From Panax quinquefolius (Eukaryota; Streptophyta; Magnoliopsida; Apiales; Araliaceae), in the NCBI GenBank assembly GCA_020205615.1, contig CM035153.1:100895735-100959734 (forward strand): 64,000 bases of DNA, read 5' to 3'. Below the pieces are notes generated by a model. It ran no database searches. It was not told where the DNA came from and was given only the letters and a program-made list of their open reading frames with translations. A program made the position numbers and the translations under genes. Positions 34,962 to 46,896 of this stretch are shown in pieces (positions within the stretch are counted from its first letter, which is position 1; the number at the start of each line of letters is the position of its first letter).

Positions 34962-35300
34962 TCATCCACACAAAACTACCACCAGCCACCGGAGCAGTTC
35001 CCCCAAAGACGAACTACCTGCTGAAGGAAATGTACCAGAAGCAGTTCCCCCAAAACCACCGACTGAAAACCCATCTCCAGCAGCAACATTTGAAAACCCA
35101 CCAGAGGATTGATTTCCAACAAAACCACCAAAGCCACTTACAGAAGAAACACTACTTCCTGGTAGACCAGAACCAAGCTGTCTTGAATCGAAAACCTCCG
35201 CCGTCCATTCTTCACTGACCACCGACTGAACCCACCTCGGCAAATCTGTATACGTCGGACTTGAAGGTGACTTTCCGGGTCTCGACCATCTCCGGCGCAC
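34962..35300 (-). pseudogene. Chimeric ORF: kinase C-lobe fragment fused to Gly/FG-rich fragment
   Basis: A 112-codon open frame on the minus strand. Residues about 16-37 read [20 protein letters not shown], a hallmark of the C-lobe of plant leucine-rich-repeat receptor-like kinases. Directly after it the frame runs SRQLGSGLPGSS and then a Gly/Phe-rich stretch (SGFGGFVGN, GGFSNVAAGDGF, GGFGGTASGTF) like the C-terminal FG repeats of plant NUP214-type nucleoporins. The kinase part is seen with confidence; the NUP214 parent is an inference from composition and the RQLGSGLPG motif. No catalytic part of the kinase is present, so kinase activity is excluded. Whether it is expressed is unknown. Confidence 0.65.
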
Positions 35301-35559
35301 GATACCCGGCGACGCGGTGGCTGGGAGAGCCTGACTCGTCGAAGAGTGAGTTTAGCCCGAAGTCGGAGACGGCGACGGCGTGAGTTGATGGCGGATGAGG
35401 ATGGGGCTTTTGTGGAGATCGATCGATTAAAATGGAAAGGATACTGAATATTAAGTTTAGCCCGAAGTCGGAGACGGCGCTCGGCTGCGTGGTTGTCCTG
35501 GTTGTCCTCGGCGTGATTTGATGGCGGATGAGGATGGGGCTTTTGTGGAGATCGATCAA
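35212..35559 (-). pseudogene. Receptor-like kinase fragment with duplicated DFG segment
   Basis: Minus-strand frame with the kinase activation segment: [44 protein letters not shown]. This covers the DFG metal-binding motif, the APE-equivalent and subdomain IX (KSDVY). The next expected block (FGVLLLELLTG) is deleted, and the following DLPRWVQ block is in another frame, so a deletion with frameshift joins them. A second copy of SAVSDFGLN lies upstream through a tandem duplication. The ATP site and HRD catalytic loop are absent. It is a captured scrap of a plant LRR receptor-like kinase gene. Confidence 0.8.
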
Positions 35560-35587
35560 TTAAAAGGGAAAGGATACTGAATATTGA
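35350..35587 (+). repeat. Tandem duplication of ~105 bp inside the MULE
   Basis: Copies at 35350-35453 and 35454-35587 share GTTTAGCCCGAAGTCGGAGA, TGATGGCGGATGAGGATGGG and AAAGGATACTGAATATT. The second copy has about 30 extra bases including a repeated GGTTGTCCT. The duplicated segment codes for the DFG motif. Confidence 0.9.
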
Positions 35588-35747
35588 GTTTAATGTTTGT
35601 TTTATTTTAATTTGAAATTTTAATTGTGTTTATATCATTTTGCCCCATATTTTATTAAATTTGTTTATTTAATGATTAAAAAATTATTTTTTTGTCATAT
35701 TAGTTTACGTTAGTAATTTTTGACGTGACATGCTCAATTTGTTGTAA

Positions 35748-35851
35748 TTGAAAAAAATTGATAGTTTAATCATTTAATTGAGAAAATTAAAAGGTGAGTC
35801 ACCGAAATGAAATATAACCTATAATTTAAGGTACTAATTCATATTTAAATA
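35748..35851 (-). repeat. Right terminal inverted repeat of the MULE
   Basis: Inverse partner of 34536-34640; followed by the TTTGTTTTT direct repeat. Confidence 0.8.
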
Positions 35852-35860
35852 TTTGTTTTT

Positions 35861-36776
35861 TTACTACACCTTTCCATAGTCAATGAAGGCATTGGCTGGT
35901 ATGACTTATCCCAAATGTTAATTATGAAATTAGGAATTCAATTTTTAGTAGTGGTAAAAGAGGGTGTGTCAATTTTTTTTTTTAAAAAAACTTCTTTTGT
36001 TATAAAATTAATTTTAAATAGTTTATTGTTTTCCAAAATAGTTAGATATTTTATTTTGGTGATTTTTTTAATTGACAAACTTATTTTTATAATTATTTTT
36101 ACCATGAAAATTAAATTCCACCCGCAGTCTGAAGAAAGTAGAATGTCTGACTACAAAGAAAATGGAAAAAAGAACAGGTAGGAATAGAGAGGACGTCGTT
36201 TTAAAACATCTCTTTTATTTAGAAAAAAAACCGTTGTCACTAAAAATATAGTAATGATGAGTTGACGACATAATAATACTTAAAATATAAATATAACATG
36301 TTTATAATTGTATATTATTTTATAAATTCATCTATTATATGTTTATTATTAAAATTATATCTTAATTTGTCAGACAAATTTTATTATTTTTTTGAAAAAG
36401 TTATGATAAAAGAAAGACTATTTTTATTTGAGATAAATGACGCTAAAAATCAACCAACTTACTTCTGTTTTAAATAATCAAGTAAATATTTTTTTCAGTT
36501 AAACTTCAAAATCAAGAGAAAATCTATTTTCTCCCTTTTTTCGACAGACGTTAGTTGACCGTCTATTTTTAATTACTTGGCTTTAAAATTATTATTTTTC
36601 TATTAAAAAGTGACGTGGATATTGTGACATGGATATTATGTCTCAAATAATCAAATTCAAGGACTCAGATCAATTAAAACTTTTTCAATTTCTCAACATT
36701 TGACAAGAAGATTCTCGCTTACAATTGCCTCTCTCCCAATCACCTTGAAATCGTTGTTCAACCTAGTCATGAACTC
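35861..36776. other. AT-rich intergenic sequence, nothing recognised
   Basis: Long T and A runs, no ORF with codon character. The stretch 36420-36780 (CGTTAGTTGACCGTC, AAAAGTGACGTGG) resembles the ends of some MULE or MITE elements, but I cannot find a partner repeat. Confidence 0.4.
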
Positions 36777-37607
36777 TGTGAGGCCCCCAAATTCAGATAT
36801 ACCTCTATCTCGAATACGGTGCTTCATGATCTAACATACCAATACTTATGCAATGGAAATAATAGAATAATTTACATTGATATAGTATAATTATTCTCGT
36901 CCCAAGGTCTCGCAACCATTACTAACATAATACATAACTTAAATCTAAATATAACTTAATACAGAATACTCATAAGTCTGATGACAACATAATAAATAAG
37001 CTTCTAGCATAGGGAACTAAAATTATTCCGTAGTTTTGCCCTTTCCTTTATCTTTTCCTAAGGTACTGCCATGTTCCACATTAACTGAAATGTTTAAAGA
37101 AAGCAAGAATGAGCACCAAATTTGTCCAGCAAGTAATATAACAAAAATGGTGAACAGGTATAATATGAGTTCATAAGTTCAAGGGTATATCGGTAATTGA
37201 TAGCTTAGGAATTCAAAAGAATAATGTTGTAAACAAAGAAGCATCAACATTTCCAAATATGTTCTTTGAGAAATAAGAGTCACTAACGACTGAAAAATTA
37301 TTAACAGAATTCAAAGGTTTCAACTTTTCAATTTAAAGAATATCAAATACTGAGTAGTCACTATGAACTAAGAACTCCTACTAGAATTAACAATATTTAA
37401 CTAAAATTCAATATAAACAAGTACAATAGGTGATCAACTTATAGTACCCTAAGTTATGTATAACATTTAAACATGTTGTTTATGCGCACGCCGATTTTTC
37501 GAAAATATAAAATTTCCCTTGCTAAGAGGGTTATTCATCTTAGCAATTATAAGAGTTCGCACAAGGTCAATTGGTCTGGATAGATTTTCAAAATTCATAG
37601 ATAATGG
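36777..37607 (-). repeat. LTR-like remnant H, left piece
   Basis: Begins TGTGAGGCCCCCAAATTC, close to the ends of the minus-strand LTRs of B and G, and holds AATGAGCACCAAATTTGTCC then AGCAAGTAATAT at 37107-37140, matching the block GGTGAGCTCAACTAGCCCAG, TAAGAAATAT of those LTRs. Element E interrupts it at AATGG (37603-37607); it continues at 51748. No internal domains were found. Confidence 0.6.
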
Positions 37608-40556
37608 TGTTAGTTCCCAATAGGCATATAATAGATCTAGAAGGGGGGGTTGAAAAGATCCTTTTGATTTTTAAATACTTTTCTCTTTTATTTTGTGTTG
37701 CTAATGAATTAGCATATGACAAACATAAGAATCTTTTCAAGCACAACAGAATAAGTAAAGGATCCCTTCATTGATATATTCATAATCATACATAACTTAT
37801 TCTTAGAGTTAGTTAAGTTGTAAGCAGTTAATACATACATAGCAGTTAGGTACACAAAGTAAATGACATAAAGTAAATGACACAAGGGATTTTAAGTGGT
37901 TTAGAGACTCAAGCTCATAATCCACTCTTCTGCTTTCAACTAGCAGGATTTCCACTAAGGAAGGGCAGCACCCTGAATCACTAAGATTCCTTCAAGGCCA
38001 ACAGCCTTGGAACTTCAGTCACTAAGAACACTTCAAGGCCAGCAGCCTTGGGACTCCTCTAGTTCCCTAAGAACTCTTCAAGCCCAGCAGGCTTGGAACT
38101 TCATTTAGTCCCTCCGGACAAGGACCCCTCAGGCCCTGGCTACTTGTTGTAGTTATTGTTGTTGTTATTTATGCTTTGCTGCTAAGATGACTTGAAGTTT
38201 GAACATCTTATGTACTTAGTAGCTAGGCATGGTCCTCTTTGCATTCTGCATAGAGACTGGACTATGTCTTCTCTGGTGCAGCTGATCTTCACTCTGTTCT
38301 GCTCATCTTCATCTGATGTCAGCTATACACCATCACCATTTAGGTTTGTAAAGTGTTTGAGCTTTTGGTAGACTTCGTCTGACACTTAGCATTCCTTGAA
38401 CCCTTCTTGAATGTTTTGCAGACATGATTCTGCACTTGTTCTGTTTCAACTTTCGGTTCATGGTGATTCGTAGAGTGGCTCTCTTTATCTTCTTTGTACT
38501 CTGCCACTTTTCTGAATGCTATCTTCTTGGCCTTTTCGCCTCTTAGGTTAGCTACCATCTTTAGTGGCATTCTCATCTTTGTTGAGTGAAGCTTTTAGTC
38601 TATTTGTTTCATTCTTCAAAGCTGCTTCACTTCCACCTTTGTAGTCTCACTGTCACTGAGACTTGTTCTGCTTTAGCTCTGGTGGAACTCGTAGAGTCAA
38701 TAATATAGCATTCCAACAACTCAATGATTCTGCAAGATCAGCAACTCTTGATCTTTGAAGTTCAGGCTGATATATACTCCTTCCTAATCTTCCCATTGGA
38801 ATATAGCCGTTGAAAGTAGTTTGAATTTCCTCGCAGATCTCGAGTTATTTGATGTAGATTGCAGATGTGACATGACATCCTCTTTATGACTTTCTGACAC
38901 TGCAGTCTACTGTTTCGCCTACCCCGTTAGAGATGTCACTTTAATGTCTTGGGCAGGTAATCGACTTTATTTCCTCTCTCTGATTTCTAGATCAGAGGTT
39001 GTCCTTTTGCATCGATGCTCTCAATAAGCTCTGTTCAATATCAATCTTCAGATTAAACCGTTGCCAATGCTTCAATCTTCAGATGACCAAACTCTACGAT
39101 TCTGATGCAGATGTTCTTGGACCTGATCGTAGTGTCTTATTGAATGTTGCTCATTGACTAGTTGAGACAACACTACGATCCTGAAGAGTGTTCATTGGAT
39201 CTTCAATATAGAACACTTCTTTCTTCGTTTGTGTAGTGCTTCAATACTTATGTTTGCCTTTGACTGTTCTTAGGAACCGATAGCTTGACTTCTTGTTCGG
39301 TCTCTTTTGAATAGCAAGACACCTCAGATTTGTGGCATGCCCAGCTCGCTTTCTCCTTGTGATCTCCCGTTCATTTATTATCAATGGACTAACCCTTGCT
39401 TAATCACTTTAGCCTAGTTCTTTAGAAGTTGGCCAGTATCTTTGTGTAAACTATATCAATTCCTTCTTTACTTGGCAAACACTACGATCCTGGTTGACCC
39501 CAAGATCGTTGTCTTATGTTCATTTTACAGCTATTGCACTTGCTGACTTTTCCTTAGTTAGTCACTTTTACTGAAGTCTTCTTTTGATCTCCTTGTAGAA
39601 GACTTCATCTTGAATGTCTTTATAACTCAATTTGGATGCTGATTGGGTTGGTGCTTAGATCTTTTGTTAGCTTGCAAACCATTCGTTGAGTGCACTATGG
39701 TTCCCTTTAGGTGGAATATATCTTTGCAGCTCTGACCAGTGGCTTCATCCTTTGGATATTCTAAGAGTGCTCATTTGTTGAGAGTCGTGTTTGCTTTACG
39801 ATTCTGCCTTGACATTGTGAGCATATCTTTTGAAGCCTTAGTTCTGCACTCTATGATTCTGTCTTGGGTTGTGCAGACACTATGACTCCGAGATCAGATC
39901 TTAACATTCTACGATTTCTGTCTTTATGCTCGTTGTCTTCATCTGATCTTGCTCGACTAAGATCTCTGCCTCTGAACTAATCAGTAGACTCTACGACTCC
40001 AAGTGTAGTCTACGATTCTTGAATTGGCTTCGGCAGATGCTCGGTAGGCTCGTAGATAGGCTGTCTCTATGATTCTGAACATGACATCCTCAGCAGACTA
40101 TGGCTCCGAGGATGTTTTTCTCGACACACTACGATCCTTCCTCGTCTCTCTTGGCATTCTACAACTCCGAGATCTACTATCTTATAGACTACGATTCTGC
40201 CTTGATAGCTCTTGAGTTTTCCTTGACTCTCCTGGCAGACTACGATTTTTGGTGCAGTGCTCGACGATCAGACAAGCCTATTTATTACATTTTAAGATCA
40301 ACCTAACAAGCTTGATCTTTCTATATTTATAGTCCTTGTACATCATTTTTAAGGACTTTTCAAAGCTATTTTGCTTATGTAGGATCAACCTAATATATTT
40401 GATCAATTCATTCTAAGTCCTTGTACATATGTTCCTATTATCTATCAAAGGACTTTACAACTTTTTTTAATGCAAACATACTTGCATATTCATTCATTTA
40501 TATCATAATCAAATTATACATAAATAGGAATATCATTCACATGCTTATTCCTAATA
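37608..40556 (-). repeat. Element E 3' LTR (complete)
   Basis: 2.95 kb. 38345-40556 aligns with 46897-47193 plus 49820-51742. It holds many dispersed copies of a CTACGATTCTG-like motif (39100-40240), a CAAGGCCAGCAGCCTTGG-type repeat (38000-38095, three times) and no credible coding region. Confidence 0.85.
37996..38100 (+). repeat. Three ~50 bp repeats with CAAGGC/GCCTTGG palindrome
   Basis: CTTCAAGGCCAACAGCCTTG, CTTCAAGGCCAGCAGCCTTG and CTTCAAGCCCAGCAGGCTTG, each followed by GAACTTC or GACTCC. CAAGGC...GCCTTG can pair; in the third copy both arms change together (CAAGCC...GGCTTG). Confidence 0.75.
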
Positions 40557-41320
40557 ATCTCCCCCTATTTGATTATGACAAAAATAATAAGTGCATATGC
40601 ATGATATGAATGAATCTTATATACATTGAGCAACTGTATTTCTAAAACAGATAATCATGAATGTCATTGATAATAATATGGAATTATATAAGCTATGACA
40701 CTTTACATCCTGGATCCAGAACATACCTAACTGGTTAGAGATGTACCTCTTTGGCTCCATGTGTGTTTTCCAGGATGTCTGTTGATAAGCTATTTATCTG
40801 TTTGATCTTTTTGCTCCTGCTCCCCCTGGGATGGTGACTTCATTTCTTTTTTTTGCTCTCCCTCAGACTCATGATCTTCTTTTTATTTGGCTCCCCCTCA
40901 AACTCTCTATTCATAGGATCATCATCCTCTGGCTCTCTCTCAGATGATGATACTGCTGCTGTAGCTTCTGTCTTCTTCTTTGCCTTTTTATTTTCTATTC
41001 TTCTGCTTTCCTTGCTCTTCCTTGAATGCTCCTTGCTTTTCCTTGAATGCCTCTTTCTATGACTCTTTTTCTCCCCTTTTTGTCATTAATCATTTGTCAA
41101 AGCTGCACCATGCTGGACATAAGTTGCTCCATTAGGTAAGATGAGTTACCAACCTCAATCTTGAGTTCTTGTTGGCTCAGCTCAAGTTATAGAGAGAGAG
41201 ACTGATTCAGATTGTCAATCTTGTCAGAGAGGGCTTGGATTTGTTCTTTATTTGCCTTTTGTGCTCGTAGAGCTTCTGCCTTATGATCATTTATAACCTT
41301 AAGATAGATTTGATCTCTCT
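40557..41320 (-). other. Element E 3' untranslated part and polypurine tract
   Basis: Begins next to the LTR with the polypurine tract (minus strand AAATAGGGGGAGAT) and continues as a C/T-rich plus strand (purine-rich on minus) with several CTCCCCCT-like runs (40555, 40822, 40890). No ORF. Confidence 0.6.
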
Positions 41321-43937
41321 CTATTTGACTTTGAGAGATATATTAGATATGGTTGCTTGAAGTCTGTCTTGAACTGCATTTCCTCCTACTTCGGTCAACA
41401 TCTTGGCTTCTTTAGTGATGATAGACATCTTCTTGATGAACTCATCAGAATTCTTCAGTAACTCCTGCTCCATAGAAGTTTGATCATTTGGTTGGGCAGA
41501 CTCTTGTTGAGCATCAGAGTCGACTCTATGATTTTCATCTTCAGATAGTTTTTCGAACGCAGTGAGAATATGAAAAATCATTGAGTGCCAATCATTATTG
41601 GAGGATGAAGGAATATCAGACAACTGTGCTTGAGCGGAGGGAAGCATCTCATACTGAACTTGATCATCTTCTAGGGTAGAGTGAAGAGACTCTATGATTA
41701 TGCACTTGGGCAGTACCCTTCTGCCATCTGAACCCACTATACTATCATAAGGAATGTAATGATTTCCAATATATCGGTAGACTTTGTAGTGAGGCTGTTC
41801 TTTGATCATCTTGGTTGCAAACTTCTGTATTCTTGGAAAGTTCTATGACACCAGCTCCAGGTTGGGAAGATGAGAGAAGACCCATGTGAGATAGCTGTTA
41901 TCTTAGTAAGAGATGCCTTTACCCATGGCATATGAGGGTGAAACCACCTTATTGTATGGTTCTTAACTTCAGGCTCATATATTATAGTTGAGGTGTCTAG
42001 CTTCATAGCCTTACGATTATTGAGAGCATTTTTTGCAGTCATCATTACCACATTTAGCCTTTCATTCCCATGATTAATCCATCTGCCAGGGAGCACATCC
42101 CGTGATTCGTCAATTTCATCTACAATCTTTCTCTTGCGATTTGCAGGATTAGGAATGTGAAATTTTTTTGGATCTTCTGTTTTAGAATTGGAATCTTTTT
42201 CATCTTCATTTTGTCTGGGGCTGGAGTTAGACCTCTGTAAACTTTCTTCATCAGACTCATCAGTTTGTTCCTTCATGTTATCATCATTCTCCATATCTTC
42301 ATCTTCTGAGCTTGTATCATGCTAACTTATTTCATCTGATTCATCAGAGAATCCTTCATGTTGGTTTTCATTATTAGTGCCTTCTTCAACATCTTCTCCC
42401 TTGTAGTCAGACTCATCATCACTCAAATCAATGACAGCAGTAGAAGATTCTCCTTTCTTCGTTAGAATAGATCTGACAAGTAGTCTGTTGCTCTTTCTTC
42501 TCCTTGGAGGTTCAGCTATAAGAGATTCAGACTTTTCTTCTTCTTCAAAATCTGAAGTCTTTGAATAACCAGATAAGCTTCCTTGATGTTTAGTATTAGC
42601 AGGGGTAGGTCCTTCTTCTTTGGACTCAACATCTTTGGAACCATCACGTGGGCTTGTTTGAGCATTTGCAGTAGGAGATGTAGTTGTGTCAACTTGCAAC
42701 CTTTCTTCATCATCAGAGTGGATGCTTTGAGAGTTAGCCATAGGGCTTGCACATTTTTCTTCTTCACCATCAAATTTAGCTTTTCCTTCCATAGATTCAA
42801 TTTCTTCCTCATTGCTGGACTTGCTCTTTGAGGGTTCATTCTTGAAGCTTTCATTTCCCTTCTCATCTTCTGACTCTTTGCTCTCATCCGTAGAAGATAG
42901 ACTTTCATTGGGAACTGGAGCTGACTTCTTCATCACCTTTGATTTCCTTTTAGATGGCCCTTGGAGTAATTTGTTACTCCTTCTCTTTGGGGTTTCTGCA
43001 GTTGAGACCTTTTCTTCTCCTGCTTCCTTGCTGTCAGTGGAGAGACTTCTTGGTGGAGCCTCTGTTTTATTTACACCCTTGGACTTCTTCTTTGCTGATG
43101 TGGCCGCTACCGGTACAAAGTCATTAGATTGATAGCTTTCCACCTCTTGTGCCTTCCTCTTCTTTGTAGAGACCTTGCTGCTGCTCCCAGTTGTTATAAG
43201 CCTCCTATTTTCCTTGGGATTTTTCTTCCAGTTTACAAACAGCTGTGGAGACATGACTTTATGAACATTAAGAATTTCGCCCTCATCATCCTTAATTTTA
43301 TTCTTCAACTTTTTCTTCAAGATGATACTTAAAAACCTTCCATGAAAAACCTTTGTGAGTGGTTTTTAGTTAACCTTTTCTTTTCTTCCTTATCCAGCCA
43401 CTTAGACATTTGATCAAGTAGGATAGCTCCAAAGTTGATGTGTTCCTTTAGGACTATAACATGCATGATTTTTAGCTGTTGGTCAATTACAATATCATGT
43501 GCAGTGTCTTTGCATAAGATATATTTACCCACTATTTCAGCATGGAACTCGAATTCTTCAGAAAACTCCTTTTTCTTCATGTCCTTCATATTAGGGTTTC
43601 GTTTGTACTGCATAATCTTCTTAGCTTTTTTAGTGTCAATCTCTTCCAGGCTTTTCAGATCTCGGTCAGGAAGGCCTAAGCATTGATTGATGTCAGAAGA
43701 ATTTAGCTTCAGATTCTGACCTTTGACCTTGGTAGAAAGGTTCGGAATTTATGGATGCTTTTGAGTAGAACTCTTTAATTAGTTCTAGCATATACTTGAG
43801 TGTTTGCCTCAAGACATTTTGAGAATCCAGCCATGTATCTTCACAAGTTTAAGAATATCTCTGAACTTCTTCTCGAATTTCTCAAATGTCTTGGTTCCGA
43901 GCTGAATGCCATTGATTACTCGCCAATCTGCCATTTA
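41321..43937 (-). pseudogene. Element E hydrophilic env-position ORF, broken
   Basis: About 870 codons on the minus strand in at least four frame blocks. It starts MADWRVINGIQLGTKTFEKF (43937), then LELIKEFYSKASINSEPF (about 43735-43795), resembling the FYANxSI region of plant retroelement 3'-ORF proteins. Next come 43329-43613 (KIMHVIVLKEHINFGAILLD), 42322-43320 (332 aa, Lys/Ser/Glu-rich, low complexity, several KRK runs), an in-frame stop near 42322, 41806-42294 and 41321-41809. I see no signal peptide or membrane span, so a true envelope role is not supported. Function unknown; position and compositional bias match the extra ORF of SIRE-like elements. Confidence 0.6.
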
Positions 43938-46896
43938 AAAAGTTCGAAGGATATGGGTATTTAATTTCAGTTGTCTAATGAGAGGTAGCTGAATACACTT
44001 AGGGCAAAGCTTGAGGTTTGATAGATCCAAACTTTGAAGAGAGTTTTAGGGTTTGGACAAGCAAGGTAGAGAAAGGTTCGATAGCTTTTGATAACTTGTT
44101 CAGAGATTTTGGCTGTTTAGAGGTAGCTAGGTTTTGTCTTAGGTATAGATTTGATAGGTTTGCAAATTTTGAAGAGCCCACTAATATAAAGCTGCCAATT
44201 ATTTGAATTTCCCTCTTATAACTGTTCCTTCCATGTTTCTTAGTGGGACAGTTGTAAGTCGCTGATAGGTTATCATTTATAAGTCCTCCATCGTGTTCGT
44301 CCTTCAGATTTGACTTTTCTGCTATTGACTATTTCAGTACGTAGAGTAGCTTGTTGAGTTAGCTATGGATTCTACAATTTTCTTTATCGACTCAACGATC
44401 GTCTTCTGAGAGATGCTTCAGTAGATGATTTGGCACTAATCTTTACCTTGAAGTTGCATGGCTTAACCACTGATGAATACGGAGATAGTTTGTGCACTTG
44501 GATTCTGAGGTGAGTTTGCCGAGCATTTTTTCACACTATATTCGAACTTATCTCCACATGATCTGAATAGTTGGGCAAGTGTCTAATTCTTCTAAGCTCC
44601 TCATGAGCTAGTATATCTTTTGGGAAGACTACGATTGTCTAGTCTATTCTACGATCGTTGAGGTTGTACTGCGATCATCGAGTTCACTTCAGAATCTACT
44701 TTGCGATTGTTGTCTGACTTGGTCCTTGAGATAAACTTGACTAGGCATTCCTTCCGGGTTAAGGTAGCTCAGGAAGGGCCAACCTCTTAGAGTGTACTAA
44801 GGGTTAGGTTTGTGCTTGAGGCACTTTCCAGATGAAAAACTTTAGAAGTGATTTACACTGATCTCTCATTTGACCTTTTCTACTTGGGAGTTTCTCTACC
44901 AACTTTAGTCATTTAGCTGTAATCGTGGTGTCATCCTGCTCTCACACTACAATCAGATGTTTGATCGTAGGCGCTCCATAATTTTTAGTTAGGTGGTTGA
45001 CAAGGTTACCGTAAGTACGTTTTGAGACGTTCCTACTAACTATGGATCTTTATTTGGTTCATCAGCCACAAAGTTTTGGGACTTTGTAACCGGTATATTG
45101 CTTCATAATGTATTTTTGATACTTTTAGTGCTGCTATTCCTTAATAGATCACTGCTCCCCCATAGTTGATACTGTCTTCTCAATGAGGTGTGATTTCTTC
45201 TTCTTCATGTGCATTAGAGGGTAGCCTTGCATATCTCCTTATATCATAGACGTGGATATCTTCAGGACTAATCACTTTATAATCATTTGACAGCACTACG
45301 AACGTAGTCTTCCTTGTCAGTTTGTACTTGTGGAGTTCTGCTTCAGTAATTAGTTCCTCATGATTAATGCTCGATGATCCTCTAATGTGAACTTCCTTGA
45401 GGATTCCTCTCATGTGATATGCTTTGCATGATTAAGCATATAAGACCCTTTTTATCTAAGGGTGAATGGTCTGCTTCCACATGGAGATCAACAACCATGT
45501 GAGCTTCATTCATGTTAGCTCAGCAATCTTGAAGCATAGGCTTTGACAAATAAGAATTTTTTTAGAATCATTTCTGAAATGTCTTAAGCCTTCTAATGGT
45601 TTGAATCCTCTTGACTGAAGTCTTCTGTTTCAACATTCCTTAGTGTGGTCAGATAGACCAAGTACCTGCAGTTTAGATAAATTTCTATTTTTGGTTCCCA
45701 CGGTTAAATGGGTCCTGCCAAGTTAGCCTTCAAAATCCCTCTTCCTCATATGTTTGAATTCTCAATATATTGATCACTACCGATCATATTCATGCATGTA
45801 TCCAATTAAGATATTACATTTTAAGATGCATGATGATGAGTGTGTATAAGATTAACCATTTTAACAAGACACTCCTTTTCTTTGATGGTTTTATCATTTG
45901 CTTGGTTATGTTCACAGAGTTTAAATGTTCACATAGTGAGAATCAACTCTAACACTTATTTGTATCTGATTGATTCATGGAGGTGATCAGTTTCTATGAA
46001 TCTTCAAGATACTCTTGTAGACCTGATCATACTCTATGTGTTGTCAAAATTTAGAACATAGGTTTGTACATACATACTAATCCATTAGCAAAGATTACTA
46101 CACTTAAGAATAATTAAACCTTGGTATGCTTATAACCTATTTCAGACTTCTTTCAAGATGTTATCTTCAACCTAAAACTTGGATGGAGAGAAAGTTTGTT
46201 AGCATTTGAGTTTCCAACTTCAGTGTACTTTCTCTCTCTCCTTTTTAGGTAGAGTATGGCCTCTTGATAGAATACTGTTATAGTGCATAAGGTGATGCAA
46301 TACGATGTACACATTTCTACTGATGAGGAACCGTACCTTTACATTGTCAATTTCTTGACAGTCATTTATCTTGATATACTGAGGTTAGGCATTGATGTGC
46401 ATACTTTTTCCTTTACTTCTGACAGCTTGTTGCTCCAGTTGTTCTTTGATCAATCAGTCATAGTCTTGAAGATGTAGGCTAAGAAAATCTCGGCATCCTT
46501 AGTTCTTTGATAACCTTGAGTCCTCTTGATTCACATCCAACTGTTGGTTGGCCAAATATAGATTTGAGAGATTCTTCTTTCTTCTCTGAATGAGTACTTC
46601 TTAGCACATATGGCCTTTTCATCATTCAGTCTGGTGGATGCTTGACTCTTTACTGTTGATGCCTCTTGAGCTCCCATATCTGCTCTTCAGACTGCAAGAT
46701 GGACTATGGGCAAGGATCGATCTTGTTGTTATGGCATTTAAGAACATGGACCAATCTGAGCAGCTTCAGGTTATATACACATTTACCTGTACACAATATT
46801 TCCAACTTGTGAGCTTATCTGTATTTACAAGTGACTTACTACTAAACTAAATTTAGAACAATGTTTGTGCCTAGGATCAGACTTAAAGCGTTAGCT
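43938..46896 (-). other. Element E interior without recognisable gag or pol
   Basis: About 3 kb where gag, protease, integrase and RT should lie. I see none of their motifs. It holds more CTACGATCGT-like motifs (44390-44960), as in the LTR, and one 77-codon minus-strand frame at 45180-45413 (MRGILKEVHIRGSSSINHEE) that I do not recognise. It ends at the truncated right LTR. Confidence 0.5.

Larger units (their letters stand above)
34536..35851 (-). mobile_element. Pack-MULE carrying two gene fragments
   Basis: Terminal inverted repeats of about 105 bp: the left arm from 34536 (GGCTTAAATATAATTTATTA) matches the reverse complement of the right arm ending at 35851 (TATTTAAATATGAATTAGTA), including a shared ATATTTCATTTC block. 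A 9 bp direct repeat TTTGTTTTT flanks the arms (34527-34535 and 35852-35860), the size expected of Mutator-like elements, though its low complexity weakens it. There is no transposase. The interior holds a receptor-kinase fragment and a Gly/FG-rich fragment, both on the minus strand. Confidence 0.78.

Noticed and set aside
38340..38576. 78-codon Lys-rich minus-strand frame present in both LTRs of E (also 46883-47128)
   Set aside because: The copies differ by about eleven residues with no sign of constraint, and it lies inside the LTR. Shared because the LTRs are duplicates, not because it is a gene.
42516..42908. 130-codon frame overlapping the E env-position ORF
   Set aside because: Shadow in another frame of the longer 332-codon ORF on the same strand.
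45180..45413. 77-codon minus-strand frame as part of copia gag or pol
   Set aside because: No CCHC, DTG, HHCC or YVDD-type motif; left as unrecognised interior sequence.
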